64,000 bases of DNA. Origin: a sulfur-oxidizing endosymbiont of Gigantopelta aegis. Lineage in GTDB: Bacteria; Pseudomonadota; Gammaproteobacteria; GRL18. Position numbers and translations under genes: made by a program. Location of the stretch: positions 769,001 through 833,000 of the forward strand of contig NZ_JAEHGE010000001.1 in assembly GCF_016097415.1 (NCBI RefSeq), read 5' to 3'. Of the stretch, positions 10,736 through 20,670 are shown in pieces. A model generated the notes under the pieces. The model made no database searches, was not told the origin of the DNA, and saw nothing but the letters and a program-made list of their open reading frames with translations. Every line of letters begins with the position of its first letter. Position 1 is the first letter of the stretch.

Positions 10736-13700
10736 ATGTTTGTTAAAAAAGTCATTTTTATCAATTGGGGCAATGTACCATTACTGGACTTTGATTTTGG
10801 CCCGATTAACTTATTTTCCGGAGGTAATGGCTCAGGAAAAACCACAGCGGCTGATGGTATTCAAACCATCATGACAGCAGCCCATGAAAACCTTTATAAC
10901 TACAATCCAGGCCAAGATGAAACCACACAGCGTGGTCGTCGAGGCAAACAGGTGAGAACTCTGGCCTCGTATGTCTTAGGTTGTGATGATGGTAGTTATT
11001 CGCGCCCCTGGAATACCGATGGCTATTTAGCTGCAGTCTTTCATCCCACTCAGGGAGAAAGTGCAGAACCTTTTACCGCAGTCATGGGTATTCGTGCGCA
11101 CGTGGAACAGTCGGGCAAGCAAAAACAAGCCCGACAGGATGAATTGAGTTTCTTTATTTTGCAAGGTGAAATGTTGGAACAGGCAGATTTTATTCAGCAG
11201 GAAAAACATATTATTCCGCTGACAGAAATTGAATCGCAATTAAAGAAAAAATACGGCACTAAAACAGTTGAATATTATAGCAAGAAGCGACCCTACTTAA
11301 GGCGTTTGTATGCAGTCTTACGGGGCAAGCATGATGCCGTGTCTGATCGTGAAGCTATGCATGCGGCAAAAACGTTTTCTTCCTTCATGGCCTATAAGCC
11401 CGTTAAAAGTATTAATGATTTTGTGGCACGGGAAATTTTAGAAAATAAAGACATGGGTGATGCCATTCATGATATTTCCGAGTCCATGAAAACCATTCAT
11501 GGCATGGAACAGGATGCACGCTTTATTATCACCTCGATTGACCTATTGGATCAAACTGGGCAATTCTGTCATAGCTATATTGAACATTGGGTCGATTTAA
11601 TCGTAAACCATTATACTGAGGCAAAACGTCAGTCTTTGGTGAACCAAGCAAGCTATCTAAAGGCTAAAAAAGAACAGCAGCAAATTAATGCCAATATCAT
11701 TGAGCATGAAAAGAAAATTATTATTACTGAAGATCGTCTTAATCAGGCGCATCAAGAGCGCGTTTCTTTGGAAGCCCAGCGTCAGGGCATTAAAGCACTT
11801 AAAGACAAGGATGAATTGCTGGCAACGATTGAACAGCATAATAATCAGTTATCAGAACAAAGCCGTCCTTTGTTGGAACAAAACTTTTTGCTGAGTAAGA
11901 ATACTGAAAATAGTGTCGCCTTGCTGGATGCAATGAAAAAAAGTTCATTGGGTGTAGACCTGCCGGGATTTGATAGCAAAGACTTGCTGGCACAAGTGCG
12001 TAAAGTCGTAGCGCTTAAAGAAAAATCAGAAATCGATTTACACAGCTTATTGGGTAGTGACTGGGTGGACATTTCACCGCTGGAAAACCATCTGGATAAT
12101 GCACTCATCGCCGAACAGGAACATAACCGTCTCGTTGCACTATTACATGATAAAGAGCTACAAAGTAAAAATGGCTCTAATATGGCGATTAGTTTGCGCG
12201 ATCAATTACAGCAATTACTGACCCGCCAGGAAAATTTATTACAGCAAACTCAGCATAAAATGCAGCAAAAACAGCAGGAAATTGACACCCTGCATGCGCA
12301 TAAAATTACCTATCCGCATTATGTACAAGCGGCTTTGATTGCTATCGAGCAACAATGTCCTCAAGCTGATCCCAGAGTGTTGTGTGATTATATTGAAGTG
12401 CTTGATGCTGAGTGGCAAATGGCCATAGAAGGTTATCTCGGTGGGGCACGTTTTTCTATTCTGGTGGCAGAAGATTATGAGGCAGAAGCTATTCGCGTGG
12501 TGCGTAATATGCCCGGTGGCAATCGTAATCGTGCCAGAGTCATTCAGGGCAGTCGTGCTAAGCGGGATATGAAACGTTTGGATGTCAAAACGGATTCGAT
12601 TGCCAGTATTATGAAGTTTGAGCATAAAACGGCTGAGTACTATCTGAAAGCTTCTTATGGCAACGTCTTAATGGTGTCGGATGCAGAAGCCTTGCGCTCA
12701 ACGGCGAGGGGCATCACTCCGGATGGCTTGGCTTCCGGCAGTTATAGTATGTGGCGTTGTGACTTACCCGATGCGGAATTGGTGTTTGGTCAGGGGGCGC
12801 GTGAACGTGCACTGCTGGCCAAACAGGAAGAATTGCGCATTCAGCAGGATGATGCCAATAAATTACATCGTGCGCAGCAAAACAATCGCCAGATATTCAG
12901 CTTGCTTGAGCCTATCAAGCATTTAAACTATGTCAGCATTATTACGACCATGCTGGATCATCATCGACGCTTAAAGCAGGCTGAAACAGCCCTATCGAAT
13001 TTGGATCTCAGTAGTTTTAATTCATTGGAACAAGAGCTGGAATTATGTAAGTCGAGTTTTGATGAACTGAATCAACAGGGCAAAACCTTATTAAAAGATT
13101 TAGGTGGCTTGCAAGTTGAACTGAAAAAACAAAAAGAAAAAGTAAAAACGCTGGATGATGCGCAAGATCAATTAGAGCAAGCACTGGAACATCAGGAAGA
13201 ACAATTACAAAAAATCGCCTCAGTGCATAATGAATTTAATACGGAAGAGACTTTAGATCTGGCCGATGAACGTGCCCGTTTGGCCGGTAAAGAAATGGAT
13301 TTTCTGACGGAGTTGGATGCCATGCGTGAAAAACTGGGCAAAACGACCGTCAGTATTGAGCAGTCGGTGATGCAGCATAATCAACATTGCAAAAATTACG
13401 ATGCCATTGCCTATGACTCGGATACCTATGCCTTGCATAGCCATGAATTTTTTAAACGCATTAATCAGCTACTTGGTGAAGTGGATTCGATAAAGAACCG
13501 TTTAAAAAACAATGTATTGGCAGAAAAACAGGAAAAACTCACTAGTCTGAAAGAAGATTTTAATACCGCCTTTGTGACCAATCTTTGTCATTCGATATAT
13601 CAGGCGATTAATGATGGCAAGCGGATTCTTGATGATCTTAATACAGAGTTAGCCCATCATCGCTTTGGGACGGATCAGGAAAGCTTTCGTTTTGCGTATA

Positions 13701-14383
13701 GTTGGGTACCTGAATTTCGTGAATATCAACGGTTTTTTAAAGAAGTGATTCAACAGCCTAATTTAGGGGATGGCACGACTTTATTTAATGCTGAACTCTC
13801 TGAAAATGCCCAAAAAATCCGCGACAAATTAATGACCATGTTGCTGGATGATGATGAGCAAAAAGCGACCCGTGAATTGGAGCGTATCAGCGACTACCGG
13901 AATTATCGTCAATATGAAATTTACAAAGAGCCTATGGGCAAACAGCCTATTCCTTTAAGCCAGTACGGTACGGGATCAGGGGGGCAATTAGAAACACCCG
14001 CCTATATTATTCGTTCTGCGGCGATAACGTCGGCGTTTCGTTTTAATGAAGGCAATAGTCATTTACGTATGGTGATGGTGGATGAAGCTTTTTCCAAAAT
14101 GGATGAATCCCGCTCCCGTGAAGTGATCAATTATTTGACGAATACCCTGGGTCTGCAATTAATTTTTATTATGCCAACCAGTAAATCCGGGCCTTTTATG
14201 GATTTGATCAGTAATCAATTCGTCTTTAGTAAATGTCCGACCACTAAGGCTAGGGGCGAATTACAGACGCGAATGCTGGTGGATAGGAAAATCTGTGATC
14301 AGGATAAATTAAAAGAGCTGTGGGCTAATCACCGTAAAACTATTCGTCATCAAGCGATGTTGGATTTTATGGAAGATATTTAA
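10736..14383 (+). CDS. mksB: MksB/JetC, SMC-like ATPase of a condensin/Wadjet-type complex
   Basis: 1215 aa, typical of the family. The Walker A motif GGNGSGKTT is at residues 29-37, followed by the long coiled coil (about 290-480 and 690-900). A hinge-like globular segment (about 540-640; YIEVLDAEWQMAIEGYLGG, then an Arg-rich part) separates the coils. The ABC signature region is QYGTGSGGQLETPAY (about 1075) and the Walker B with catalytic Glu is MVMVDEAFSKMDE (about 1112-1124); DEAFSKMD is characteristic of the JetC/MksB group rather than classical SMC or Rad50. It would extrude DNA loops for chromosome compaction (MksB) or plasmid defence (JetC). Intact and 8 bases after mksE; a terminator-like hairpin overlaps its stop. 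Confidence 0.92.
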   Translation: MFVKKVIFINWGNVPLLDFDFGPINLFSGGNGSGKTTAADGIQTIMTAAHENLYNYNPGQDETTQRGRRGKQVRTLASYVLGCDDGSYSRPWNTDGYLAAVFHPTQGESAEPFTAVMGIRAHVEQSGKQKQARQDELSFFILQGEMLEQADFIQQEKHIIPLTEIESQLKKKYGTKTVEYYSKKRPYLRRLYAVLRGKHDAVSDREAMHAAKTFSSFMAYKPVKSINDFVAREILENKDMGDAIHDISESMKTIHGMEQDARFIITSIDLLDQTGQFCHSYIEHWVDLIVNHYTEAKRQSLVNQASYLKAKKEQQQINANIIEHEKKIIITEDRLNQAHQERVSLEAQRQGIKALKDKDELLATIEQHNNQLSEQSRPLLEQNFLLSKNTENSVALLDAMKKSSLGVDLPGFDSKDLLAQVRKVVALKEKSEIDLHSLLGSDWVDISPLENHLDNALIAEQEHNRLVALLHDKELQSKNGSNMAISLRDQLQQLLTRQENLLQQTQHKMQQKQQEIDTLHAHKITYPHYVQAALIAIEQQCPQADPRVLCDYIEVLDAEWQMAIEGYLGGARFSILVAEDYEAEAIRVVRNMPGGNRNRARVIQGSRAKRDMKRLDVKTDSIASIMKFEHKTAEYYLKASYGNVLMVSDAEALRSTARGITPDGLASGSYSMWRCDLPDAELVFGQGARERALLAKQEELRIQQDDANKLHRAQQNNRQIFSLLEPIKHLNYVSIITTMLDHHRRLKQAETALSNLDLSSFNSLEQELELCKSSFDELNQQGKTLLKDLGGLQVELKKQKEKVKTLDDAQDQLEQALEHQEEQLQKIASVHNEFNTEETLDLADERARLAGKEMDFLTELDAMREKLGKTTVSIEQSVMQHNQHCKNYDAIAYDSDTYALHSHEFFKRINQLLGEVDSIKNRLKNNVLAEKQEKLTSLKEDFNTAFVTNLCHSIYQAINDGKRILDDLNTELAHHRFGTDQESFRFAYSWVPEFREYQRFFKEVIQQPNLGDGTTLFNAELSENAQKIRDKLMTMLLDDDEQKATRELERISDYRNYRQYEIYKEPMGKQPIPLSQYGTGSGGQLETPAYIIRSAAITSAFRFNEGNSHLRMVMVDEAFSKMDESRSREVINYLTNTLGLQLIFIMPTSKSGPFMDLISNQFVFSKCPTTKARGELQTRMLVDRKICDQDKLKELWANHRKTIRHQAMLDFMEDI

Positions 14384-14422
14384 CCTAAAAAAATCAGTAG
14401 ATTCAACTGATTATTTTAGGTT
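14382..14422 (+). terminator. Terminator-like hairpin ending the mksFEB operon
   Basis: AACCTAAAA pairs with TTTTAGGTT, and AATCAG with CTGATT just inside, giving a long stem with a short loop that overlaps the mksB stop codon. Only three T follow, so it may be a weak intrinsic terminator. It marks the end of the operon, with no nuclease gene behind it. Confidence 0.55.
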
Positions 14423-14494
14423 TAATCGAATACTCTATGGGTACGTATACAATAGTTACAAATTTTTAATTCTTAATTGGAAGGCCAGGAAACA

Positions 14495-14839
14495 ATGACA
14501 CTCAATTCTTTTTTACAAATCTTACAGGATGCGCCTGAAAGCATAGAATTTACTGATACGATGTCGGTTATTGAAGCATTATACGATTTTACCGAGACAG
14601 CATTTAATAATGGTGACTTAGTTAACGCGGCAGGGGAAAATTCAGGTTCGTGTAAATTATTTGCCTTTGCCCAATTACAGGATCTGTCTGAAGAGCAGAC
14701 GCTGGCATGTTTTGGAGACTATTATCGTGATGATGTATTGCAACATCCAGAAGAGAAAAATCATCAGAATATACGCAATTTTATGCAATCGGGTTGGTCA
14801 GGAATCTCATTTTCTGCCCCAGCTTTGCAAAAAAAGTGA
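14495..14839 (+). CDS. HopJ-family protein (HopJ type III effector family name)
   Basis: 114 aa. The sequence DTMSVIEALYDFTETAF, NGDLVNAAGENSGSCKLFAFAQL and LACFGDYYRDDVLQHPE are the conserved blocks of the HopJ family. The family was named from a Pseudomonas effector but is widespread in bacteria without a type III system, where its function is unknown. I start at the ATG at 14495 because AGGA lies seven bases upstream; a TTG start at 14477 is possible. Single-gene unit with its own terminator. Confidence 0.85.
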   Translation: MTLNSFLQILQDAPESIEFTDTMSVIEALYDFTETAFNNGDLVNAAGENSGSCKLFAFAQLQDLSEEQTLACFGDYYRDDVLQHPEEKNHQNIRNFMQSGWSGISFSAPALQKK

Positions 14840-14931
14840 AATAATTTGAACTAAGGGAAAAAAGCCGAGTCTTAGTTATAGTGTGCATAAAGTTCACGCC
14901 TTATGAACACTTCACTTAATCCCTTTTTTGT

Positions 14932-14958
14932 ACCCCACCTCTGGTGGGGTTTTTTTTT
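14932..14958 (+). terminator. Intrinsic terminator after the hopJ-like gene
   Basis: ACCCCACC TCT GGTGGGGT forms a perfect 8-bp stem followed by a run of eight T. It separates the plus-strand hopJ-like gene from the converging engB. Confidence 0.9.
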
Positions 14959-14975
14959 GCCTTTTTTTGTTAGTC

Positions 14976-15602
14976 TTAGTCTTCTTTTGGTGGATAAAAC
15001 CACTGATCCAACTTTTCACGTGCTTCATCTACGCCCGTTTTTTTCAGTGCTGAAAACAATTGTACTGTCGTGCCGGGATAGTCGCTGTTCAAAGTTTGGC
15101 GTACTTTCAGCAAGATGTTTTGTGCCGCTCCACGTTTAAATTTGTCAGCCTTGGTCAATAAGATATGGGCGGGCATTTGCGCTTTTTGACACCATTGCAA
15201 CATCAGACAATCATATTCCGTCAGTGGGCGGCGCACATCCATAATCATTACCACACCTTTTAAAGCCAAGCGGTCAATCAGATAACGTTCGAGTAAATTT
15301 TGCCAGTGCAGCTTTACCTTGAGAGGTACTTTAGCATAGCCATAACCGGGTAAATCCACCAGATGAAGGTCTTCTGCAATAGAAAAATAATTGATCATCT
15401 GTGTGCGCCCTGGAGTTTTAGAGGTACGACAGAGACTTTTGATGTCAGTGATGGTGTTAATTGCACTGGATTTACCGGCATTAGAACGCCCGGCAAAGGC
15501 AACTTCTATGGCATCATCAGAAGGCAGTTGACTCCATTTGTTGACGCTGAGCAAAAATTCAGCACGTCGATATGGATTAGGTTTAGTGTGTGTTTGAGGC
15601 AT
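14976..15602 (-). CDS. engB: EngB/YihA/YsxC, ribosome biogenesis GTPase
   Basis: 208 aa. GTPase motifs are clear: G1 AGRSNAGKSS, G3 DLPGYGYAKV, G4 LTKADKF, and the G2-region segment TPGRTQMINYF. EngB is essential in most bacteria and acts in large ribosomal subunit assembly. It lies back to back with the cytochrome c / dsbA group, an arrangement conserved in gammaproteobacteria. Confidence 0.95.
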   Translation of the reverse strand: MPQTHTKPNPYRRAEFLLSVNKWSQLPSDDAIEVAFAGRSNAGKSSAINTITDIKSLCRTSKTPGRTQMINYFSIAEDLHLVDLPGYGYAKVPLKVKLHWQNLLERYLIDRLALKGVVMIMDVRRPLTEYDCLMLQWCQKAQMPAHILLTKADKFKRGAAQNILLKVRQTLNSDYPGTTVQLFSALKKTGVDEAREKLDQWFYPPKED

Positions 15603-15979
15603 GTTAAGTTTCTGTTCAGTTAAGCTATGATAATATGAATTTGAAATGATTCCCTAGAGGCACTAATTAATAGCAATAAATGCTTATTGAGAGATCAAAC
15701 CACAGGTGTATTCTTTTTACAGGATATTTTTACTGAAAATGTTGGCACATATCAACAGAATTGAGTATTTTAGCACTTTATTATAAACAATTGTTGGTCA
15801 TGAGACACCGTTTTGTGTAAAATAGCCTCAATTTTTTATCAGTATGCTTTCTGTGCATAAGTCTCTTGCAAGTGAACAGTCAGCAGTTTTATCGCTATAT
15901 TTATTGCTATAGAAGTTACTATTTAAGTTGCCCTTATAATAAATAGGGAGTAATAATAATGAACAATTATGGAGTAAAA
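15603..15979. promoter_or_regulatory. Intergenic region between engB and cytochrome c5
   Basis: About 375 bases with no gene that I can support. It is a divergent promoter region: engB leaves to the left and the cytochrome genes to the right. A possible plus-strand -10 box, TAAAAT, occurs near 15818 after GTTTTGTG, but no clear -35 pairs with it. A GGAG ribosome site just before 15980 serves the cytochrome c5 gene. Confidence 0.3.
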
Positions 15980-16279
15980 ATGAAAAACTCAATTAAACTA
16001 TTAGTTGCCGCTGCTTTTGTTGCGGGTTCTGCTGCTGCCGTTGCTGATGGTGCTGCACTTTATAAAACCGCATGTTTTGCTTGTCATGATGCTGGAATTG
16101 CTGGCGCGCCTAAATTTGGCGATAAAGCACTTTGGGCACCAAGAATAGCTACCGGTGTTGATGCAATGGTTAAGACCGTTATCTCTGGTAAAGGCGCTAT
16201 GCCTCCTAATGGTGGCACTCAAATGACTGCAGCTCAGATCCATGAAGTTGTTGAGTATATGGCTGCTGCTGCGAAGTAA
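15980..16279 (+). CDS. Cytochrome c5-type monoheme protein
   Basis: 99 aa from the ATG at 15980, with GGAG five bases upstream (an upstream in-frame ATG at 15959 is less likely). A Sec signal peptide ends at about AVA-DGAALY. One heme site CFACH is preceded by LYKTA, and the axial Met is in GKGAMPPNGG. The short form and the C-terminal helix EVVEYMAAAAK fit cytochrome c5. Periplasmic electron carrier, probably between the bc1 complex and a terminal oxidase. Next to cytochrome c4 and the cytochrome c maturation genes. Confidence 0.88.
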   Translation: MKNSIKLLVAAAFVAGSAAAVADGAALYKTACFACHDAGIAGAPKFGDKALWAPRIATGVDAMVKTVISGKGAMPPNGGTQMTAAQIHEVVEYMAAAAK

Positions 16280-16465
16280 GTCTATGTATTTGCCCTGAGC
16301 ATGTTATAAAAAGCACCTTCAGGGTAATTAATTGACAAGATTCACTGACAAAAATATGAGTACTCTTTATACCTACTATTATTTTTCAGCTTTATGAAAG
16401 ATGTTGAAAAAGTGATAGCAAGTATGAAGAGTGAAAATTTGAAATATCAAGATTTAGGTAATACC

Positions 16466-17104
16466 ATGAAAAAAATTGCTATTATTGCTGCCCTAGTAGT
16501 AGGTTTAAGCGGAACATTACATGCGGCAGGTGATGCCGAAGCAGGCAAGGTAAAAGCAGCAAGTTGTGTTGCATGCCATGGCGCTGATGGAAACTCATTA
16601 GCGGCCACTCCAAACTTCCCTAACTTGGCTGGCCAGCACGCTACTTTTCTTTATAAGCAATTAAAAGACTTTAAAGATGGCAAGCGTAAAGATCCAACCA
16701 TGAGTGCGATGGTTATGGCTCTTGATGATCAGGGCATGCAAGACGTAGCTGCTTTTTTTGCTAGTCAAAAGCTAAAAGCGGGTCAAGCTGATCCAGCTTT
16801 AGTGACTGCAGGTGAAGCGATATACAAGGGCGGTATTGCAGAAATCGGCGTACCTGCTTGTATGGCCTGTCATGGTACTACAGGTACTGGTAATCCGGGT
16901 TCAGGCTTTCCTCAATTAGCGAGCCAAAAGGCCGTTTATATTGAAAAGCAATTAAAAGACTTCCGTGCCTCAGCACAAAGCACCGATAGCACGCCGGTTG
17001 GCCGTTATAATGATGCTAACAAAATGATGCGTAGTGCGGTAAAACGTATGAGTGACCCTGAAATAAAGGCCGTTGCTCAATACATTCAGGGCTTACAACC
17101 ATAA
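16466..17104 (+). CDS. Cytochrome c4, diheme
   Basis: 212 aa from the ATG at 16466, where the signal peptide (MKKIAIIAALVVGLSG) begins; the frame extends to 16394 but the upstream residues do not look like a secretion signal. Two heme sites, CVACHGADG and CMACHGTTG, lie in two similar halves, each with the LAGQ/LASQ-xx-Y-xxKQLKDF repeat and a Met ligand (PTMSAM and NKMMRS). This internal duplication defines cytochrome c4. Periplasmic. Confidence 0.93.
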   Translation: MKKIAIIAALVVGLSGTLHAAGDAEAGKVKAASCVACHGADGNSLAATPNFPNLAGQHATFLYKQLKDFKDGKRKDPTMSAMVMALDDQGMQDVAAFFASQKLKAGQADPALVTAGEAIYKGGIAEIGVPACMACHGTTGTGNPGSGFPQLASQKAVYIEKQLKDFRASAQSTDSTPVGRYNDANKMMRSAVKRMSDPEIKAVAQYIQGLQP

Positions 17105-17231
17105 GCGTCTGATTTGAGCTTAGCGATAGTCGTAACGCAAGCGTGTGCAAATAAGTCTTTTTTCGGACAACGAAAAAAGGTAGTATTAACGCGACACGTT
17201 AGCTTTAATCGTTACAATGCTTTTTGTATGT

Positions 17232-17262
17232 AAAAGGGTGGTCATTGACCACCCTTTTTTTT
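17232..17262 (+). terminator. Intrinsic terminator after cytochrome c4
   Basis: AAAGGGTGGTC and GACCACCCTTT pair perfectly around a three-base loop and are followed by T residues. It ends just before the resB start at 17279, so resB may depend on read-through or on its own promoter. Confidence 0.88.
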
Positions 17263-17278
17263 GACCTGAGTTTAGAAT

Positions 17279-19399
17279 GTGAGTAATGAAATAAAACCGA
17301 GTAATGAGAATTTACCTGACCGAGCGGTTGAGCGAGAACGCTCTAACCGTCAGGAACATGGCTTAGCAAAAGTAATTCTGAGTTTTCTGAGCTCAATGGA
17401 ATTGGCAATTAGTCTATTTGTCATTATCGGAATTGCCTCGATCATTGGTACGATCTTGCAACAAAACCAGGGCTACAATACTTATATTGTGCAATTTGGC
17501 CCTTTCTGGTTTGAAGTGTTCCGCTCGCTAGAGTTATATGATATTTATAGCTCATGGTGGTTTGTCTTCTTATTAGGCTTTTTGCTGGTTTCAACGGCGA
17601 CCTGTCTGTATCACTATATTCCTGTCATCGTGCGGGAATGGCGCCTGTTTCGTCTCAATGTATCTGCCAAGTCGCTTAAGCTAATGCACTCCTCGGGTTT
17701 ATGGCAGAGTTCGAGTTCAGTTGAGGACTCTGCGCAATTTATACAAACCAAGCTAGTCAATGGCGGCTATCAAGCACGCCTGAAAAATGACAATGGCGTG
17801 ATCACCATTGCTGCGAAAAAAGGCGCAGTGAATCGTTTGGGCTATATTTTCACCCATGGTGCCATTATCCTTATTTGTCTGAGTGCCTTATATGATGGCA
17901 ATTTTAATTTAAAATTACGTGAGACAGCGGGACAGTTGAAGCCTGAAACCCGTGATTTGTTTGCCTCTCAAGTGCCGGATATCAGCCGTCTTAAAGCCAA
18001 TGAAAACCATGCTTTTCGAGGCAATGCCAATATTCCTGAAGGCAGTACCTCAGGACTGGTCTTTTTACAGATGCGCAATGGCTTTTTAGTGCAGGAACTC
18101 CCTTTTACCATTACTCTGAATGACTTTCGTATCGAATATTACGAATCAGGCATGCCTAAATCATTTGAAAGTGATGTTGTTATCTCAGATATTGAAAGCG
18201 GTGAAACCATTGCTAAAACCATTGCCGTCAATCATCCGTTGATTTATAAAGATTATGCTATTTATCAGGCATCTTTTGAAGATGGTGGTTCGGTGATTGA
18301 TATTCAGGGCTGGTCCTTGGATCTTAAACAACAGTCGGATAGTGCTTTTAAAATGGTCGTGGGTGATACCCGCACTATTACCACGGGTGAGGGTGAATTC
18401 AAATTAGAGCTGGATGAATTTAAGGTTTCTAATGTGCAACCGAATCCAGATGCGGAGAAAACTGGCCGTAAATTTAAAAATATGGGACCCAGTCTGACCT
18501 TCCGTTTGCGCGACAAATCAGGACAGGCAAAAGAGTTCATTAACTATATGCTACCCAAAGAACAGGAAGGGCGATATTTCTTCCTCAGTGGTGTGCGCAG
18601 TACGACTACGGAACCCTTTCGTTATTTATTTATCCCCGTGGATGATGCTAATAGCTTGAAGCGTTTTTTTGCTTTTCGTGCCTTGCTGAACAATACGATG
18701 GAAATGCAACGTATTGCAGCAAAGACTGCACTATTATCGCTGGCACCCGATTTTGAGGAAACACCTCAGGATATAGCCCCTGAAATGCAGAACATGATAA
18801 AACAAATGTCAGTGGTCATGCAGCGCCTAGCAGAACTGTTCAATCAGGGTGGTTTTGATCAAGTCTTGAATGATATCAACAATAAAGTGCCGGAAGATAA
18901 GCGTAAAGATGTGACAGAGTCCTATTTTAAAGTCTTGCAAACTATTCTCGGATCGGTTTACTTAGAAGTGTTAGATGCTGAGGGTGTTGATATTAGTGAA
19001 AATATTAGCCCGGCTCAGGAACAATACTACGATGATCTGGTCAATAGTATGGGCGTGGTGGGAAATTATGGTGCGCCTTATTATTTCCAGATAAAATCCT
19101 TTGTACATAAAGAAGCATCAGGCTTTCAAGTGACGAAGTCTCCGGGTAAAAATTTAGTTTATTTGGGCAGTGCGCTATTATGCATAGGTATTGTACTGAT
19201 GTTTTATGTTGCCCATAAACGGATTTGGATTATTATTACGCCTGTCTCTGATGGCAATGATTCTGACGATAAGGCTTCTAAGCCTAGCTCAGAAATACTG
19301 GTGGCTGGTTCGGGTGACCGTCACCAGAAAGAATTTGCCATGGAGTTTCAGGCACTCTCACAATTACTGGATAAGCAGTTTACGACCCGTGTAAAATAA
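17279..19399 (+). CDS. resB: ResB/Ccs1, cytochrome c biogenesis protein (System II)
   Basis: 706 aa. Four membrane segments: three near the N-terminus (around residues 40-60, 85-110 and 180-205) and one near the C-terminus (LVYLGSALLCIGIVLMFYVAHK). A large periplasmic domain between them includes the family motifs FRIEYYESGMPKSFESDV and VNHPLIYKDYAIYQASFEDGGS. ResB and CcsA form the System II heme-transport and ligation complex. GTG start at 17279, followed 25 bases after its stop by ccsA. It would mature cytochromes c5 and c4 encoded just upstream. Confidence 0.93.
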   Translation: MSNEIKPSNENLPDRAVERERSNRQEHGLAKVILSFLSSMELAISLFVIIGIASIIGTILQQNQGYNTYIVQFGPFWFEVFRSLELYDIYSSWWFVFLLGFLLVSTATCLYHYIPVIVREWRLFRLNVSAKSLKLMHSSGLWQSSSSVEDSAQFIQTKLVNGGYQARLKNDNGVITIAAKKGAVNRLGYIFTHGAIILICLSALYDGNFNLKLRETAGQLKPETRDLFASQVPDISRLKANENHAFRGNANIPEGSTSGLVFLQMRNGFLVQELPFTITLNDFRIEYYESGMPKSFESDVVISDIESGETIAKTIAVNHPLIYKDYAIYQASFEDGGSVIDIQGWSLDLKQQSDSAFKMVVGDTRTITTGEGEFKLELDEFKVSNVQPNPDAEKTGRKFKNMGPSLTFRLRDKSGQAKEFINYMLPKEQEGRYFFLSGVRSTTTEPFRYLFIPVDDANSLKRFFAFRALLNNTMEMQRIAAKTALLSLAPDFEETPQDIAPEMQNMIKQMSVVMQRLAELFNQGGFDQVLNDINNKVPEDKRKDVTESYFKVLQTILGSVYLEVLDAEGVDISENISPAQEQYYDDLVNSMGVVGNYGAPYYFQIKSFVHKEASGFQVTKSPGKNLVYLGSALLCIGIVLMFYVAHKRIWIIITPVSDGNDSDDKASKPSSEILVAGSGDRHQKEFAMEFQALSQLLDKQFTTRVK

Positions 19400-19424
19400 C
19401 GCAATAAAATTAGGTATTTGAATT

Positions 19425-20606
19425 ATGTCAATGACAGGTCAGGAAATGGACAATCTCTTTGAAAAGCAAAGTTTTTGGCGCAATCTCAGTCTCTTTGATT
19501 GGGGCTGGGCAGGCGCTTTAATCTTGGCCACTGCCTATGTGTTACAGCAATATGCAGCTCAAATGGATGTCTATGAATTGGGTATTTTAATCGGTACCAC
19601 GCTATCCATTATCGCCTGGGGTTGGTTTTGGAAGCCGGTGCGAGCCTATATTGTTTTTGTCACACTTATTTCACTATTCTCCATTTACCTTTATGGTAAT
19701 AACTTGGCCTTGGGTGAAACAAACTTCTTCCTAAAGTTCTTAATCTCCAGTAAGTCCGCCATTATGTGGATGTCAGCACTTTATGTGCTTGCGACTGTTG
19801 CTTACTTTATTGGTCTCATTATAGGCTCTGAATTTACTAATAAAACGGCTTCAGCCATGACTTGGTCAGCCACAGTGATGGGCTTTGTCGGGCTCTTAGT
19901 GCGCTGGCGTGAATCCTATTTAGTTCATGTCGATATCGGACATTTCCCGGTCAGTAATTTATATGAAGTGTTTATCCTATTCTCAATTATTACTGCATTA
20001 CTGTATCTTTATTACGAAGGTAAAAGCAAAACCTATACGATGGGTGGCTTTGTGTTATTGGTGATCAGTGCTGCCGTGGCGTTCTTACTTTGGTATGGCT
20101 TTGGTTCACGTGGTGCCAGCGAAATTCAACCCTTAGTACCTGCTTTACAAAGCTATTGGATGAAAATTCATGTCCCGGCAAACTTTGTGGGCTATGGTGC
20201 ATTTGCTCTGGCTGCGATGTTGGGTGTTGCATATTTGATTAAAGATTCCATGGTAAAAGCCGGGCGTAACGGAGCGATCATTAATCGTTTCCCTGATTTG
20301 GATATTCTCGATGATGTCATGTATAAGTCTATTGCTCTGGGCTTTGCCTTCTTCACCTTGGCGACTATTTTAGGTGCTATGTGGGCAGCGGAAGCATGGG
20401 GCGGCTATTGGTCCTGGGATCCGAAAGAAACTTGGGCATTAATTGTTTGGTTGAATTATGCGGCATGGTTGCATTTGAGATTGACGAAAGGCTGGCGTGG
20501 CCGACCATTAGCATGGTGGTCAGTCGTTGGTTTGTTTGTTACACTTTTTGCCTTTATTGGTGTTAATATGTTTTTGTCGGGCTTACATTCTTATGGTGAA
20601 CTTTAA
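19425..20606 (+). CDS. ccsA: CcsA/CcsB, heme-handling cytochrome c synthase subunit (System II)
   Basis: 393 aa. The tryptophan-rich heme-binding WWD domain is present as WAAEAWGGYWSWDPKETWAL, with conserved His residues in MKIHVPANFVGYGAF and near the C-terminus (FLSGLHSYGEL). About eight to ten membrane segments. It partners ResB to move heme across the membrane and attach it to CxxCH motifs. Start at 19425; a second ATG at 19446 with AGG upstream is an alternative. Confidence 0.94.
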   Translation: MSMTGQEMDNLFEKQSFWRNLSLFDWGWAGALILATAYVLQQYAAQMDVYELGILIGTTLSIIAWGWFWKPVRAYIVFVTLISLFSIYLYGNNLALGETNFFLKFLISSKSAIMWMSALYVLATVAYFIGLIIGSEFTNKTASAMTWSATVMGFVGLLVRWRESYLVHVDIGHFPVSNLYEVFILFSIITALLYLYYEGKSKTYTMGGFVLLVISAAVAFLLWYGFGSRGASEIQPLVPALQSYWMKIHVPANFVGYGAFALAAMLGVAYLIKDSMVKAGRNGAIINRFPDLDILDDVMYKSIALGFAFFTLATILGAMWAAEAWGGYWSWDPKETWALIVWLNYAAWLHLRLTKGWRGRPLAWWSVVGLFVTLFAFIGVNMFLSGLHSYGEL

Positions 20607-20670
20607 GTTATCTGGAACTATTTAGCTGTTTAACACTCTAAAAGAAATAGATTTTAAACTCAAAATAAAT

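Noticed and set aside
10736..14383. MukB or classical SMC assignment
   Set aside because: The DEAFSKMDE Walker B, the length of 1215 aa and the mksF-mksE neighbours fit MksB/JetC better than MukB (about 1480 aa) or SMC.
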